Below are positions 21,380 to 33,965 of a stretch of DNA of 64,000 bases, piece by piece (within the stretch, counting starts at the first letter, position 1; each line of letters begins with the position of its first letter). The stretch is from Pseudopyrenochaeta lycopersici (Eukaryota; Ascomycota; Dothideomycetes; Pleosporales; Pseudopyrenochaetaceae), in contig NHZP01000010.1 of NCBI GenBank assembly GCA_003313425.1, positions 1,529,696-1,593,695 of the forward strand, read 5' to 3'. The translations under genes and the position numbers were made by a program. The notes under the pieces were generated by a model. It did not search any database. It had not been told where the DNA came from and was given only the letters and a program-made list of their open reading frames with translations.

Positions 21380-24300
21380 TTCTTTTCTTTTCTCCTACCC
21401 CGCTGCACCCCTTTAAATTACTACCGTTACCTCCGTTACCTCCGTCTCTACATTATTCTGGCCTTAGATTGTAAAAATCTCCTCTATACACCTTACTGTC
21501 GCCCTGCAAAGTCTGCACTTTTCGTCTGTGTAGTTAGTTAGACACCCTGTACAGAATATGTTTCTGCCGTTTCCCTGTACGTAGCATAGACTTTTTAAAC
21601 TATTTAAAAGGTTGCAGTCCTGTTACTGCCCCTTTTACATCCTGTTACTGCTCTTTTTTATAGCCCTTATAGCCCTTCATCGCCGTTCACCTTCTTAACT
21701 GTCTCAACTACCTAACTTCTCTCTTACTATTAGTGAGCTCTTATTTGTAATATACTGTACAGCCTGTATAACCTACCGTCCGCTTACCAATTTTCGTGTA
21801 AACCATCTTGGCGCCCTGTATTAGCCATATTTACATTGCGCTTCTGTATATTTATACTTTACTGTCCTATTTACAGGTGTTAACTTGTTACAGGTCTCTC
21901 GCGCGTCTCGCCGCAGGCGCCGTCCTTCCTCTATATCAGATCCTCTACTACCGCAGAGGCCTTATTAAACTAAGCCGCAAACTTAACCTTAACTGCAGCT
22001 GTAACCGCAACCGCCATCCTTATTATAGCCTAACTCGTCGTTACCCTCTCTATATAACAGTCTTGCGGACAAAGACTTACTTATAGTAGAGCTAGGCAGT
22101 TCTGTTTCTAATAATAGGGTAGAGGACGAAGACCTTATTACTACTGTAAATATAATAGCTTTACTAGTTCTAACAGTACTACAGTCTATTCCTCTACTAC
22201 AACAGCCGCTAGATAGTACCTACTATAATCTTAGTAGTATACAGACTTCTTACCTATTCTGCGGCGCCTTTTACTAGCTAGCAGAGCAGAAACTAGACTT
22301 AAGCGCCTCTAATCCGCAGTTTATGTCCTACTGCTTAGCTAGAGAGGTAGAGCTCCCCCATTTTAAGCCGCTACTAACTTTCCTTTATACCCTCCTTCGT
22401 AATTCTACTACTACAGCCTGTTATTTCCGTAAAGAGCTCCGTGCTTATAACTTAGCTTTCGCGTTTACTTCGCTAGACTGTACGCCTACTAGCTGCAGCG
22501 CACGCGGGGCTAGTGTATAGGTTTTCTAGATACACAGGGCGCTCTACTACTAAAACAGTTCGCTACAGGAGTTACCTAGAATACTACTACAGTACGCTTA
22601 GCTATATTTCTATAATCTATAGTATGCTGCAGACGTCTGTTACTAGCAAAATTCACAGCTCCAGCTACCTATATTACGCGGCCTTACAGATATGTTATAT
22701 ACGATCTAGAATCCATACATCTCTATATACTGTACAGCCTGTAAGCAGCTGTAACAGTCTGCTTTAGATACCCGTATTATTCTTACTAGTAGTCTTACTT
22801 TAGCCCTAGAAACAGGTGCTAATTGCCGCCGCGAGAATATCTCTACTAGCGACGAAGTTACTCTCATTATTCTAGATACTGCAGCAGCTAAGTTAGTCCG
22901 TCTACTTATGCTAGCTGCCCGCAATTTATCTTCGTTTTATCATATAAGCGCCGCTTATGCGTCTTATATGCCGTTACACTACGTTCTTATGTTTCTGCAC
23001 GGAGACTGTAGCTAGACCCTAGGCCTAATACTTCTTAACTGTAAGAATACCTGTAAGAGGACGTCTCTTTCGCAGCAGACTTATTATTAGTATTACTTAC
23101 ACCCGCGCCCTAGCCAAACTACTGTCCTGTTTTAGTATTATCAGCTGTTTCAGCAGTATATTATTAATGTCTGGGTAATCTGTGATCAGGCCCGGCTTGA
23201 GTGGGTCCGAAATAACTAGACATAGCTCCGCGTGGAGGTATACAGTAGTGTTGCAGATACTATTCTGCAGAACAATAGTTCTACAGTAGCAGTTAGGCGC
23301 TGTACTATATTACCCTCTTCTTACTTAGGAAGCTCGCGGTTTATAAGTTAGTGCTACTAAGACTCTATAGTAATTATTTGCTGTTTTAGGCGCCCTACGC
23401 TATTTATTACTTTTACTGCTAGCTCTTACTAGCTAGAAATTGTTCGCGAGCTCTATGCAGGCGAAATAGGCCTGAATTAGCCTAATCTAGTCTGCCGTGC
23501 GTTTTGTTTAAAGGTTGAGCGGCTGCTTACGCTCGTAAAAAGCCGTGCTACGTTTAGTACTTATCTTAGTTATGTTTACACGATTAAGTACTAGAAACGC
23601 GGGCTTCTACATATCTACCTTCTGCTCTTTCTTACGCTACAGGACTGCGAGGCCTTTACTAACCCTGTTACGATTAATGCTACTATCTGTGCGGAGATCC
23701 TACTACCGCAAGATAATCCTGACGGGTTACTTACTAAGGTTGTTCAGTTATTTATGCTTTATGGGCCTTGTAGTAAGTATAATCCTAGGGCGCTATGCAT
23801 AGTACTTTAGTCGCACAGTCTTCTGCCGCGGTGCTTAAAGAACTTTCCTAAGAGGTACTGCCCTACTACTATTATCTATAAAGACAGCTATCTAGAATAT
23901 TAGCGCTGTAATAATAGCTGTACGCTAACTGTAAGGTGCAAGGGGCGCCTTATTACTCTTAATAACTGCTGGGTTGTACCGTACTATCTACTGTTCCTCT
24001 GTTACTTTCGGGCTTATATTAACGTAGAGGTCTGTGGTACAATACATGCGATTAAGTATGTACATAAGTACATTTATAAGAGTACTAACCGCGCAGTACT
24101 ATCTGTTGCAGATAAAGATGAGGTATAGCAGCACTTAAACGGCCGGTATATAAGTCCGTCTGAGGCTATTTGGCAGTTATTTAAGTTCCCTGTTTATGCA
24201 GAGCGTCCTTCTGTTATCTCGCTAGCTATTTATTTACTTAATTAGCAGCTACTTTACTTTCTAGAAACGGCTTCTATAGCAGACCTTACACGCTGTCTAG

Positions 24301-26400
24301 AGCTATCTGTAACTACGCTTACAGCCTTCTTTTAGTATAACCAGGCGTATAGTAATAGCTGTACTGTCCTATACTAGGACTTTCCGTCCCGCTTTATATG
24401 GCACCAGCCAACGCGCACTTAGCGTCCTCGGCAGCGAGGTTTTGCGATTAGCTGCATGTACTTTTGTAGTCCGCTGCAGGGTAAGCGGTACTATCTGCGG
24501 CTTCTCCTTACTATTGTTCGCGGGCCAACTTCTTATACTAACCTTCGCACATTTAATAGTGTTGTTCATGCAACCTTTTAGGCTGCTGCTGCTGCTCGCG
24601 GCCTGCTACAGTATAATAGGGACTGGGTTGCCTATTTCCAGAGTGCTATTCTATTTACTACTGGCTTAGTTTTGCGGTCCTTTTTTATTACTACTCTTCT
24701 TACTGGACCTGTTACTAACCCTCTTGCTATCTAGACTACCTTCCGTACAGATATATGCGACGATCTTCCTCCTGTTGTAGCAGCACTTACTGTCTCTGCT
24801 AATGCGGACGCCTACCTTAATTACAGTCTTTACCTTATTACTAGTCTTCTTGCTAACTCTAGAAAGCACCTTTCTGACTTCTCTTTGCTGTTATAGTAGT
24901 ATAACTGGGGCTTGCGGTCTAGTAATCAGCTTCTAGCTGCAGAGCTAGCTTATAACGTTAAAGCAAAGGATACTGTCTTTTAGGATACGTTTAACGGCCT
25001 AAATTCTAATTAGTCTGCTGTATTTAACGCTGTTACAACTACTATTCGCGATACGCCTACTACTACACACTTTTTCGTCCAGGGTCTAGTAGGTACTGGA
25101 AAGACCTACCTCTAGCGCTGCCTCTGCGCCTACTACTATTCTCTTAGAAAGGCTATTTTATGCGTTACGTCTTCTAGAATCACTGCTGTCCTTCTTCCTG
25201 GCAGCCGCACTGCCTACTCTCGTTTCTAGATCCCGCTAGATATCTATAAGGATACAATCTGCCCTGTCTCTCCAGCTTCTAATCTTAGTTGTTTACTACG
25301 TGCGGCTGTGCTTATTATCTGGGATAAGGTGCCTATGCAGCACCGCTACTGCTTTAAGGCAGTTCATTAAATACTTTAGGACGTCCGTAATTTAACTGCG
25401 TTATTTGGCGGCCTGCCTATAGTCTTCAGCGGTGACTTTACTTAGATTCTGCTAGTCGTTCGTCGTGGTTAGCGGCCCGCTATTGTATCTGCCTACCTTT
25501 AGCAGTCCTCCCTTATCTAGCTAGAATTAACTATCCTCTATTTACGCTAAAACATGCAAGTACTTTCTAGCGTAGAGAACACCCGTTTTGCAGCCTGAGC
25601 GCGCACGCTAGCTACGCCGCAAACAAACAGATCTATTATTCTTCCCTCTTAGTTAACAGTCTTCTATAGTCTAACAAACTTTCTTACTTATATTTACCCG
25701 CTAGATTGTTTCCAGCGTGCTGTTACAGACTAGCAGGCGTTTAGCGGTCGCGCTATACTTGCCGTACGTAATAATAGTGTAGCTGCAATTAATTATAAGC
25801 TGTTACAGGTGTTTCCTAGTAAAGCTGTAGAGTTGCTATCTATTAATACAGCTGAGGTTGAAGATACTACTAATTAGAATGTCCCGCCTGCGGAGCTTTT
25901 GCAGTTGTTTGAACCGCCTAGTCTCCCGCCGTCGCAGTTACTGCTAAAGATTGGCGCCCCAGTAATTCTCTTACGGAACTTGTACCTAAAGCAGGGCCTG
26001 TGTAACAGAACTTATTTAGTTATTACTTAGATCTCTCCTTATTGCCTTAAAGCGCGGATCTTATCTAGTGAATTTGCAGGCTAGTTACGTCTTCTTTCCC
26101 GTATAAAGCTTACGTCTACTAATAGGGAGTTACCCTTTACAGTCACTCGTGTTTAGTTTCCTATCCATTTGTCCTTTACAATTACTATAAATAAGTTATA
26201 GGGCTAGTTACTATCTACCGTTAGGGTTGACCTTTAACACGCAGTCTTTACGCACGGCCAGCTTTACGTTGCGATGTCTCGTGTTACTACCGCAGTAGGC
26301 CTGTCTCTTCTTCTACCTCCTATAAGTACAGTACCTCTATCCTCTGCTATAGACCCGTAAGCCTCCTGTACTATTTTAAATATTATATATCTAGAGGTTC
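21380..26400 (+). mobile_element. Helitron with decayed Rep/PIF1-helicase gene
   Basis: Read through stop codons, the plus strand gives a RepHel protein in order. The rolling-circle (HUH) region near 23560-23640 reads KRGLLHIYLLLFL where the consensus is KRGLPHxHxLL. Then YISPSEAIWQLFKFPVY (24150), CMYFCSPLQGKRYYLRLLL (24455), and the PIF1 helicase: Walker A GLVGTGKTYL at 25082, FSGDFTQILLVVRRG at 25427, and C-terminal GQLLSTVRVDLQHAVFTHGQLYVAMSR near 26200 (split here by TAG stops). Order and spacing match Helitron transposases. Ends (5' TC, 3' CTRR hairpin) were not placed, so borders are approximate. Confidence 0.85.
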
Positions 26401-26589
26401 TTTTATAGTATCTTTCCTTTTACTGTAAACAGTCCCGCTCACTCTTACTTTACTGCCTTACTTTCTTCTTATTTCTACCTGTAATTTATCTTTACTACTT
26501 TTACTGCTGCTGCTGCTGCCTGCTCTAGAGGGGTATAAAAGGCTTCCCCCCCTCTGTTTTTACTTCGTTTCTTTCTTTATACTAGCTAA

Positions 26590-27407
26590 ATATAGCTTCC
26601 CCTGCGGTCTCTCTAGTCAGTTCGCCCGCCCCCTCGCGTGTGCCCTCGCCTTAGCCCTCGCCTCTGCCCTCGCCTAGTGCCGTCGCCGCCGCCGCTGCTG
26701 CTACTGCTGCTGCTGCTGCTACTACTGCTGCCGCCGCTACTCGCCCCGCCTCCCGGCGTAAGTCGTTCGCTGTTTTTACAGTATTTGCGGTCGTTAACAG
26801 TGCTGTAGCCCCCTCTCTGTCTGCCCGCGCCCGCGCCCACCCTGCTGCCACCGCCGCTGCCTGCGCCCTCGCCGCCCTCCCCCGCCTCTACCGCGTGGAT
26901 TTGCGGCCTAGTCAGTTAGTTGACTTTACTAGTTAGTGTTATAATACGCAGCTGTTTTACTGTATTGTTAACTACTTTTTAGGCCGCACTTTAAATCATG
27001 AGGCCGTCCTGGCCTACGTCGCTAGTGTCCCCGCCCCCGCCCCCTGCTCGTCTTGCGCCTGCAGAGGCAGACTGTTTGCGTCCTGCCAGGTCGTAAACGG
27101 TTTCCTCTGCGGCAGTTGTACAGGCTGCTATTATGGCAGTGAGGGTGCTTGTTACTCCCTGCGCTGTATGTCTGGAAATCTACGTTTACTACTGCATCTA
27201 ACTGTGTTTACAGCCTCCCCCGCTACTACTACTACTACCACCACTACCACCGCCGCCGCCGCCCCTGTGCCTTGGTCCCGCCGCGTTGCCTCCCGCCGTG
27301 CCGCCGCTGCTGCCGCTGCCGCTGCCTCCTCTCCTAGTGCTGCTACTGCTGCTACCGCTCCTGTTTCTCGCTGTCGCGGTACGTTTTCCTTCTTTTTACT
27401 GCCCTAA
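26590..27407 (+). pseudogene. DUF3716-like gene remnant linked to the Helitron
   Basis: GC-rich block following the helicase. Plus-strand translation around 27040-27170 gives CSSCACRGRLFASCQVV then GFLCGSCTGCYYGSEG, a cysteine pattern like the fungal DUF3716 domain, which is common next to transposons. Upstream are Ala-rich low-complexity runs (26640-26890), downstream Thr/Ala runs (27220-27400) ending at a stop near 27407. Interrupted by stops upstream, so a remnant; whether it was part of the Helitron protein, a second Helitron gene or captured host DNA cannot be told. Confidence 0.5.
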
Positions 27408-27852
27408 TACTGTATTAACAGTTTTAGCTCTACGCCGCGTTATCTGCTTACTCTATAATTTGGCGGATAATTTAGAGGTGTTAGTAGAGGAGGAGGAGGA
27501 CGACAAGCTCTAGGTTTTTTTTTTTAGGTGTATAATATAATTACGGGTGTATAATATAATATTTAGGGGTTCTTTTTATGCCTTTACGCTCTGTAACTGT
27601 GATATCTATGATTTACGGTGCTATGTTTTGCTTATTAACACGCTAAGGGAATATCCCACTAACTAAGGCCTGCTGGCCTATTCACTTGCATATTCTTTAA
27701 TATTTTTAAATCTATTAAAAGTTAAAGTACTAGAATTTAAAATAGATTTAATATATAAAAACTAAAAAATACTAAGTTTTTAAGTTATAAAATAGTTTAT
27801 ATACTAAGCTATTGTTGCAAACAACGCGCTGTGACCTGGGGTACGGTAGGCT
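27408..27852. other. AT-rich spacer
   Basis: No gene. A direct repeat GTGTATAATATAAT occurs at about 27529 and 27546. The piece at 27813-27837 matches 16655-16690, marking a dispersed repeat. Confidence 0.4.
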
Positions 27853-27963
27853 CACGTGCGCGCTGATGTAGGAGCTTACCCTGGAGAGACACGTACTTCT
27901 GTGTGCATTCAAGGGCGCGCTCACGTGCGCGCTCACGTGCACGCTCACGTGCACGCTCACGTG
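27853..27963. repeat. CACGTG (E-box) array
   Basis: CACGTG palindromes occur at 27853, 27922, 27934, 27946 and 27958; the last four are spaced exactly 12 bp apart. Units read GCTCACGTGC(A/G)C. Confidence 0.9.
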
Positions 27964-28565
27964 CAAGCTAATAGGCAAGCTCACGCAGGAGACACCTGAA
28001 GGTAGACTTACGCACGCGTACACGCTGCTCACGCTCCTACCGTATAATGGCCCCTGTAATAGGCCGTGCTCAGCTCTCCTTTATATAGCTAGCTCTCCTA
28101 AAGCCTCCTAGACAAAACAGTGGTCCATCTCATAGATTACCTGGGTAACTGTTGCTAAGCTCTCCCTTTTTCCTCTACATAAGTATATTCCTAGAAAGAA
28201 GAATATTATTACTAATGCGTTGTTACGTTATCTAAAGCTAGAAGGATAAGAACAGCTAGATAAGACTAAAGATAACCTTAAAGATTTTATTAAAAACCTA
28301 GTTACTAACCTTAAGTTTACCTTACCTACTAAAATAAGTAAGGTACTAAATAAGTAATACTTAGATAAGTCTAAAGTAATTACTTAGTTCTTAATAAGAT
28401 TTAAGAAGCCTAAAGGCTTTATAAGGGTATAACTTTAAGCGTAGAAAAAGAGAGTAATAAATTTCTTTATGCGAGAAGGCTATCTATTCTAAAAGTCTAT
28501 AAGGAATATAGCTATTTATTAAGTTATAGATAATCCTAATTTTAAGACTATACCTATATAGAAAG

Positions 28566-28688
28566 TGTTAGCGGGCAGCAGGCAGGAGGAACTAGGTTGA
28601 TTCCTATCAAATGAGACACAAGGGAACTATATACCCTGTGGATGCTTATATAACAGAGCACGTGAGGAGCTAACTGTGTTGGCTAACA
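28566..28688 (-). repeat. Copia LTR (left, 3' LTR)
   Basis: 123 bp, bounded by TGTTAGC and GCTAACA, preceded by target duplication GAAAG. Confidence 0.95.
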
Positions 28689-31600
28689 CACCCCCCCAGC
28701 TTGAGTGAATGAAGAGCAATGAAAGCTGTAAATGAAGGTCCTTAAGCATCTGCCTCTACTGTAGTTGGTAGTACCACCCCCCCAGGTCCTGCAGACTGAG
28801 AGCAGTACTCTCTAATTCCTCTCAAATCCTTGATAGGTTACTTAGTCCTAGCTAGCGTACGAAGTTAGTATGCTTCTATCAACTAAGGATCTTTGTAAGG
28901 CCGTCAGCTAGCATCTCTATAGTAGCCTTCCAGTCTACCTGCAGTCTGCCTTCTGCTACCTCCTGACGTAACTAATAATAATGTACGTCCACATACTTCA
29001 GCTTTGTCTAAAGCTTATTAACTACCTTTGTCACAATTAAGACAGTCTGCTAGTTATCACACTACAGTGCTAGTGTAAACTTAGGGTTAAATTAAATAGC
29101 TTAAAAGAAGCGTTGTTACTATTCTATCTCTAATCCTGCAAGGGATAGAGATAGCAGCTTAGCCTTAGTAGTTAATTTTGTAACTAATTATTAGACTGTT
29201 ACCTTCTAGTTAATAGGCAGTCTATATAGTTTAAAGATGTAGCCTTAAGAGCTTTAGCAAGTTTTAGGCTTATCTGCGAAGGCCGCATCTAATACACTAT
29301 AAAAGAGAGGTTCTTAGCCTAGCTCCTGCTAAGCTAGTAATGTAATACTAGTTATGCTGTGCTGGATGTCCCCTAATGCTTAAATAGCTAGGTGCTTTGT
29401 GCCTATTAGGTATCTCTATATATAGTTGGCAGCGTGCAGGTGCTTTTGCCCTAGATTCTGTAGGTAGCGTGCAAGGATTAAGTGCGCTCTTGCGACGTCT
29501 AGTCGCGTTAAGGTTAAGATATACGCTAGTAAGCTAACTAGTTACTAATACTTTTGTGTTTAAGCAGCACTTAGTTCCTCTATTAAAGGTAGGAGGACGT
29601 TGTCCCTTAGTAGCATATCTAGGTATCTTATATTTCCCTTAAGATTAAATTTTACTGCAATCTTATTAATAAATAAGTCCTGTGCTAGGTAGATTAATTA
29701 AGTAAGCTCCTTACAGATTACACGGATACTAAGGAACTACTTTAGCTCGCCTAGCTTACAGATCTTATACGTTCTAAGTATCTGTTGCTTAAACGTCTAA
29801 TAGTAGCTTATATTAAGCAGATAGACGAGGACAACAATATTATCTATATAGAAAAAGACGATTAGATAGTTATTTATATATAGGCACAGTACTCCTAGCA
29901 CAGGCCTTAACCTAAGCTTTTTTAAGGTTAATAAGAGCTCTTAGTACTATAGTAGTAGTGCTTTCTTAAGGCTATAGAGCACTTACTAAAGCTTAAGAAG
30001 CTTGCTAAACTTATCTGTAAACTCTTTAGGCGTATAATAGTATATCTTACGTAGTAGTTAAGCGTTAAGAAAGGCGTTTAGGGTATTAAACTAAAATATC
30101 TTTAGGTTAAATGCTGCTGCTAGTGCTATAAGAGATTAAAAGACCTTAATAGCTAACGTTATAGTATACATCTTACCCTATACCTCCTGCAGGTCTCTTT
30201 GTACGTATATACGCGCCTTAAACTTATATAGGTACCTGTCTTTATTAAACTTGTATAAGAATACCTATATTAAGGGTAGAACCTTAGTATCTACTGTTGT
30301 TGCAGTAACCTCTGTACGCTTGAAGTAATCTTTTAACTAGCAGCTGTTAAGCTCTGCTTGTACTGACTCTCTAAACTTAGTACTAAATAGATAATCCTTT
30401 ATATCCTTCTATTATTTTAGCAGTTCTAGCAGTTAATTATAATGTAGCCTTAACCTAGGCATCTTACCTGTAAGCTTTAAAGGAGCTGTTAGATTTAATG
30501 CTACTGCGAATGCTCTGTAGTATGGAGCTAGGGCCTAGTTAGCTAGCCTCCTAGCTCTCTTCCCTTCTATAATATTGCTACTACTTCTAATAGTAGGATT
30601 AGCTATCTTTAGTGCATTATTCTGCTGACGATCTGGTATATAGTCGTCTGTATTACTCTATCCTCTAGGCTACTTAGATAGTAGCTTTCGTAGTTGGCCT
30701 CGCCTGCCTGTTGCAGCTGGCCTAAGTGGTCCATCTGGTCTACTTGTAACTGTAGATGTGTTATCCTTATAATGTGTCTGTAGCTTATCAAGCAGCTGTT
30801 CTTGAACCTGTTCCTTAGTGCCTTAATCTTCAGCACTAACTTATTCTACTAGCTTTATAGCTTAGTCTAGTTCTCTATCGTCGCCTGCCTCCTGTTAAGG
30901 TAGTATAGTACTATAATCTAATAGTTCTAGTGTTAGTAGAAAGCCCTAGTCCTTATAGAACTCTGCTACTGTGTTATTTTCAGCTATCTCTGTAGAACAA
31001 GCTGTCTTATTATTAAGCTGATGCCTCTAGTTCTGTAGTATCTCTTAATTAGCCTCTATCTCCTGTACCTAAGGTATATTAAGATAGTTAATATCTTCTT
31101 ATATAATAGCTTCTCTCTTAGCTTTCTTATAGATGTTAAAAAGGCTGTTCTTCTAAAATATTACGTCTCTTACGCGTATTACCTAGCTCTTCTTTAGCAG
31201 CTAGATACAGAAGATATTTATTAAGTCGTACCCTATAAGGTATCCTATAAATATATAAGACTTAAGCTTATCTACTTTCTTTAGCTTCTTATTTAGGATA
31301 TAGGCTTTACAGCCTATCTGTAAGAAGTAGTAACTAAAGGCTGCCTGCTATAGACTAGCTTATATGGCGTCTTCTATGCGATTGACTTAGTAGGCGTAAT
31401 ATTAATAATTTAAGCTACTGTAACTACTAGCTTATTTAACAGCGACTTTAGCAGTCCTGCCTTAATTTAAAGTAATCTTACTCTTATTATAATTACGTTC
31501 CTTACTTACTCTGCGGCTCCTAGCTGTTTAGGCGTGTTAGGGGCTTAAAGCTTAACCTTAAGGCTAGCCTACCTTGCGATCTTATAGAGCTGTAAGCTAT

Positions 31601-33842
31601 ACCTGCAATTACTGTTAACCTTAAGGATAACGATAGTATATCTATACTAGCGTTTAATCTTGTTTATTAGCGCTCGCAACGCTGCTATTACGATAGGTAG
31701 TGTTTTATTTGTAAGAGTTGTCGCCTTATGCTACCTTAAGAACTCGCATACAGTATGTAAGAGGTAACAATCTCTGTTATAGTATGTTTCTCTTGTTAGG
31801 ATTAGCTGTACGAGATTAACTATAATCCTATAGAAAGGCCTTATAGCTTAATTATCTAATTAACGCCTACTAACCTAAGCTGTTAATTTTAACTTAATGC
31901 AGGTCTTGTATTCTCGCAGCTGCGGTGCTTAAGCTCCTTGCTTAAGGTTAATTCCTCGTACGTTCGCATTTAAGTAATTAATTGCCTCCTTGCTCGCGTG
32001 TGCAGACATCTTATAAGCTTTAACATAAGATGCGGTAATTAGACGTCAATCTTCCTGTAAGACCTTGTACGCTCCTTAAAGAGCTGTTGCGAAGCTACTT
32101 AGTGCTGGACGATCGTTCTTATTAGCATCAACAATCTAGTGTCCTTCTCTATACCTAAGTAGGCATGTGACGTTTAATAGATACTGCTTATATATAACAT
32201 CTTATCCTAAGTTAAACTAAATGCCTATCTCTTAGTATCTTAAGAGGCTTACAACGTTTATAAAGAAGCCTTCTATAAGGGCTATATTAGTTAGCTTAAT
32301 CTAACTTATTCTAGATAGTTAATTAACCTCAAATATAACCTCTCTCTAGGCCTGTATTGCTAGGATTAAGTCTCTTGTAAGCACTGTTTCCTAGGCTGTA
32401 GCCTGCCTTATCTCTTACTAGCTAAACCTCCTTAAATTGCATATATAAATATTTAAGCCTAGGTTAAGGATCTATTAATTAATAATTGTTAGCAGCGTTT
32501 TTAGTTACACCTAAGTAACGGAGAAGGAGCTGTAGGTCGCAAAACTGCCCCCCTAGCTCTCCTTTCCACTGTTAAGGCTTATTAGCTTATCTACGCCCTT
32601 AATTTTCTTGCTGTGACGAGCGAGGAGCTTATTAATCCTTCTAACCTGCTCTAGGTTCTTTAAGGCCTTAGCTATCCTATCCTATACAGCTTTAATAAGT
32701 TAAAAGCTCTCTAGTCTCTTTAGATAATCTAGAAACAGGTACTAGCACTCCCTGTACTAATGTATACTATCGCAGAGACATTCTAGCTTATAAGCTAATT
32801 TTAATAATCTCTACTCCTTCTAGTCTTTCTAGTCTATTTTATTTAAAACACTAAGTATTGTAAACGTGCTAAGTAACGTTATACTAGGCCTAATTCGTTA
32901 ATAATAGACCTTAAACTAAGCTATATAGTCTACTAGAGGTTAAATCTTATTCGTGTTATCTAAGGTCTCCTTTTTAATAAGGTTATAGTGCGACGACGTA
33001 GCCTATTTAGGGGTAATTATCCTAATAGATGTTAGGAAATCCTCTTAAGCTTAATAACCTGTTGTTTTAGGGAGACCTGCCTCCCTACTCTAGTTAGTAA
33101 TATAAATCTAGTTATTAAGCTATTACTTAAGATCTTAACTCTAAGGACTGTCCTGCAGAGCTTAATATTTAATAGTTAGCTCTCTACTTCGTAAGGCAGC
33201 TGTTAGCGCAAACTGCTTCTTAAGAGTGACTAGTTAATTATACGCCTTATCTTTTCTGCTAATAAGGTAAAGGTATTAAGCAGTAATTATATGGCTGATG
33301 TTAAGAAGGAGCTTACTATCCTTCTACTTAAGTTTTATATACTCTGCTCTTTTATATCTCTAGTCTTAAAGGAGATTACTGTATAATGCCTTTTTAGCTG
33401 CGTCTAGCTAGCTAATCTCTGTTGCTTCTAGCTGTATATCGCTAGGTAATAGTCTAGTTAGTTCTCTAAGCTTTAGTAGCTTATCCTTTAGTTTTAAGAT
33501 GTCGTAGTACTTCTAAATGCTATCTACAACAGCTTTCTCTTGTTATAGCTGGAACTACAACTCCTAGTTAGCTAGTTTATCTAGTAAAACAGTTACTTAT
33601 GTAACTCCTGCGTTGTTGTACGATATCGTGATCTCAGTAATTAATCACCAAACTGATCTCTATGCGGAGAGCAACAGTTCTAGTTAAATAGCGACACTTG
33701 TTAACTATATAGGTCTTTAACGCTGGCCTAGCTGTTAATAGACATAACAGGTAAAGGTAAACGTAGTTATTATTAGTTACACGTCTAAAGCTATATTTGT
33801 GTAGAGTTGCGTAGCTTAGGAGGTGCAAACTGGGCTTATAAC

Positions 33843-33965
33843 TGTTAGCGGGCAGCAGGCAGGAGGAACTAGGTTGATTCCTATCAAATAAGACACAAGA
33901 GAACTATATACCCTGTGGATGCTTATATAACAGAGCACGTGAGGAGCTAACCGTGTTGGCTAACA
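33843..33965 (-). repeat. Copia LTR (right, 5' LTR)
   Basis: 123 bp, almost identical to the left LTR, bounded by TGTTAGC and GCTAACA, followed by target duplication GAAAG. Confidence 0.95.

Larger units (their letters stand above)
28566..33965 (-). mobile_element. Complete Ty1/Copia element, nested in Gypsy relic
   Basis: 5400 bp flanked by two 123-bp LTRs and a 5-bp target-site duplication GAAAG (28561-28565 and 33966-33970). A minus-strand polypurine tract (CCCCCCC on +, 28690-28700) abuts the left LTR, so the element runs on the minus strand. Minus-strand translation near 28830-29050 gives the RNase H end: KYVDVHYY.LRQEVAEG, then ATIEMLADGLTKILS. Upstream coding is full of stops, so it is dead. 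The two LTRs differ at only about four sites (for example 28612 versus 33889), so insertion is younger than the surrounding decay of the Gypsy host or RIP was weak in the LTRs. Confidence 0.92.

Noticed and set aside
27915..27965. CRISPR-like regular repeats
   Set aside because: 12-bp period with no unique spacers, in a eukaryotic genome; a minisatellite.
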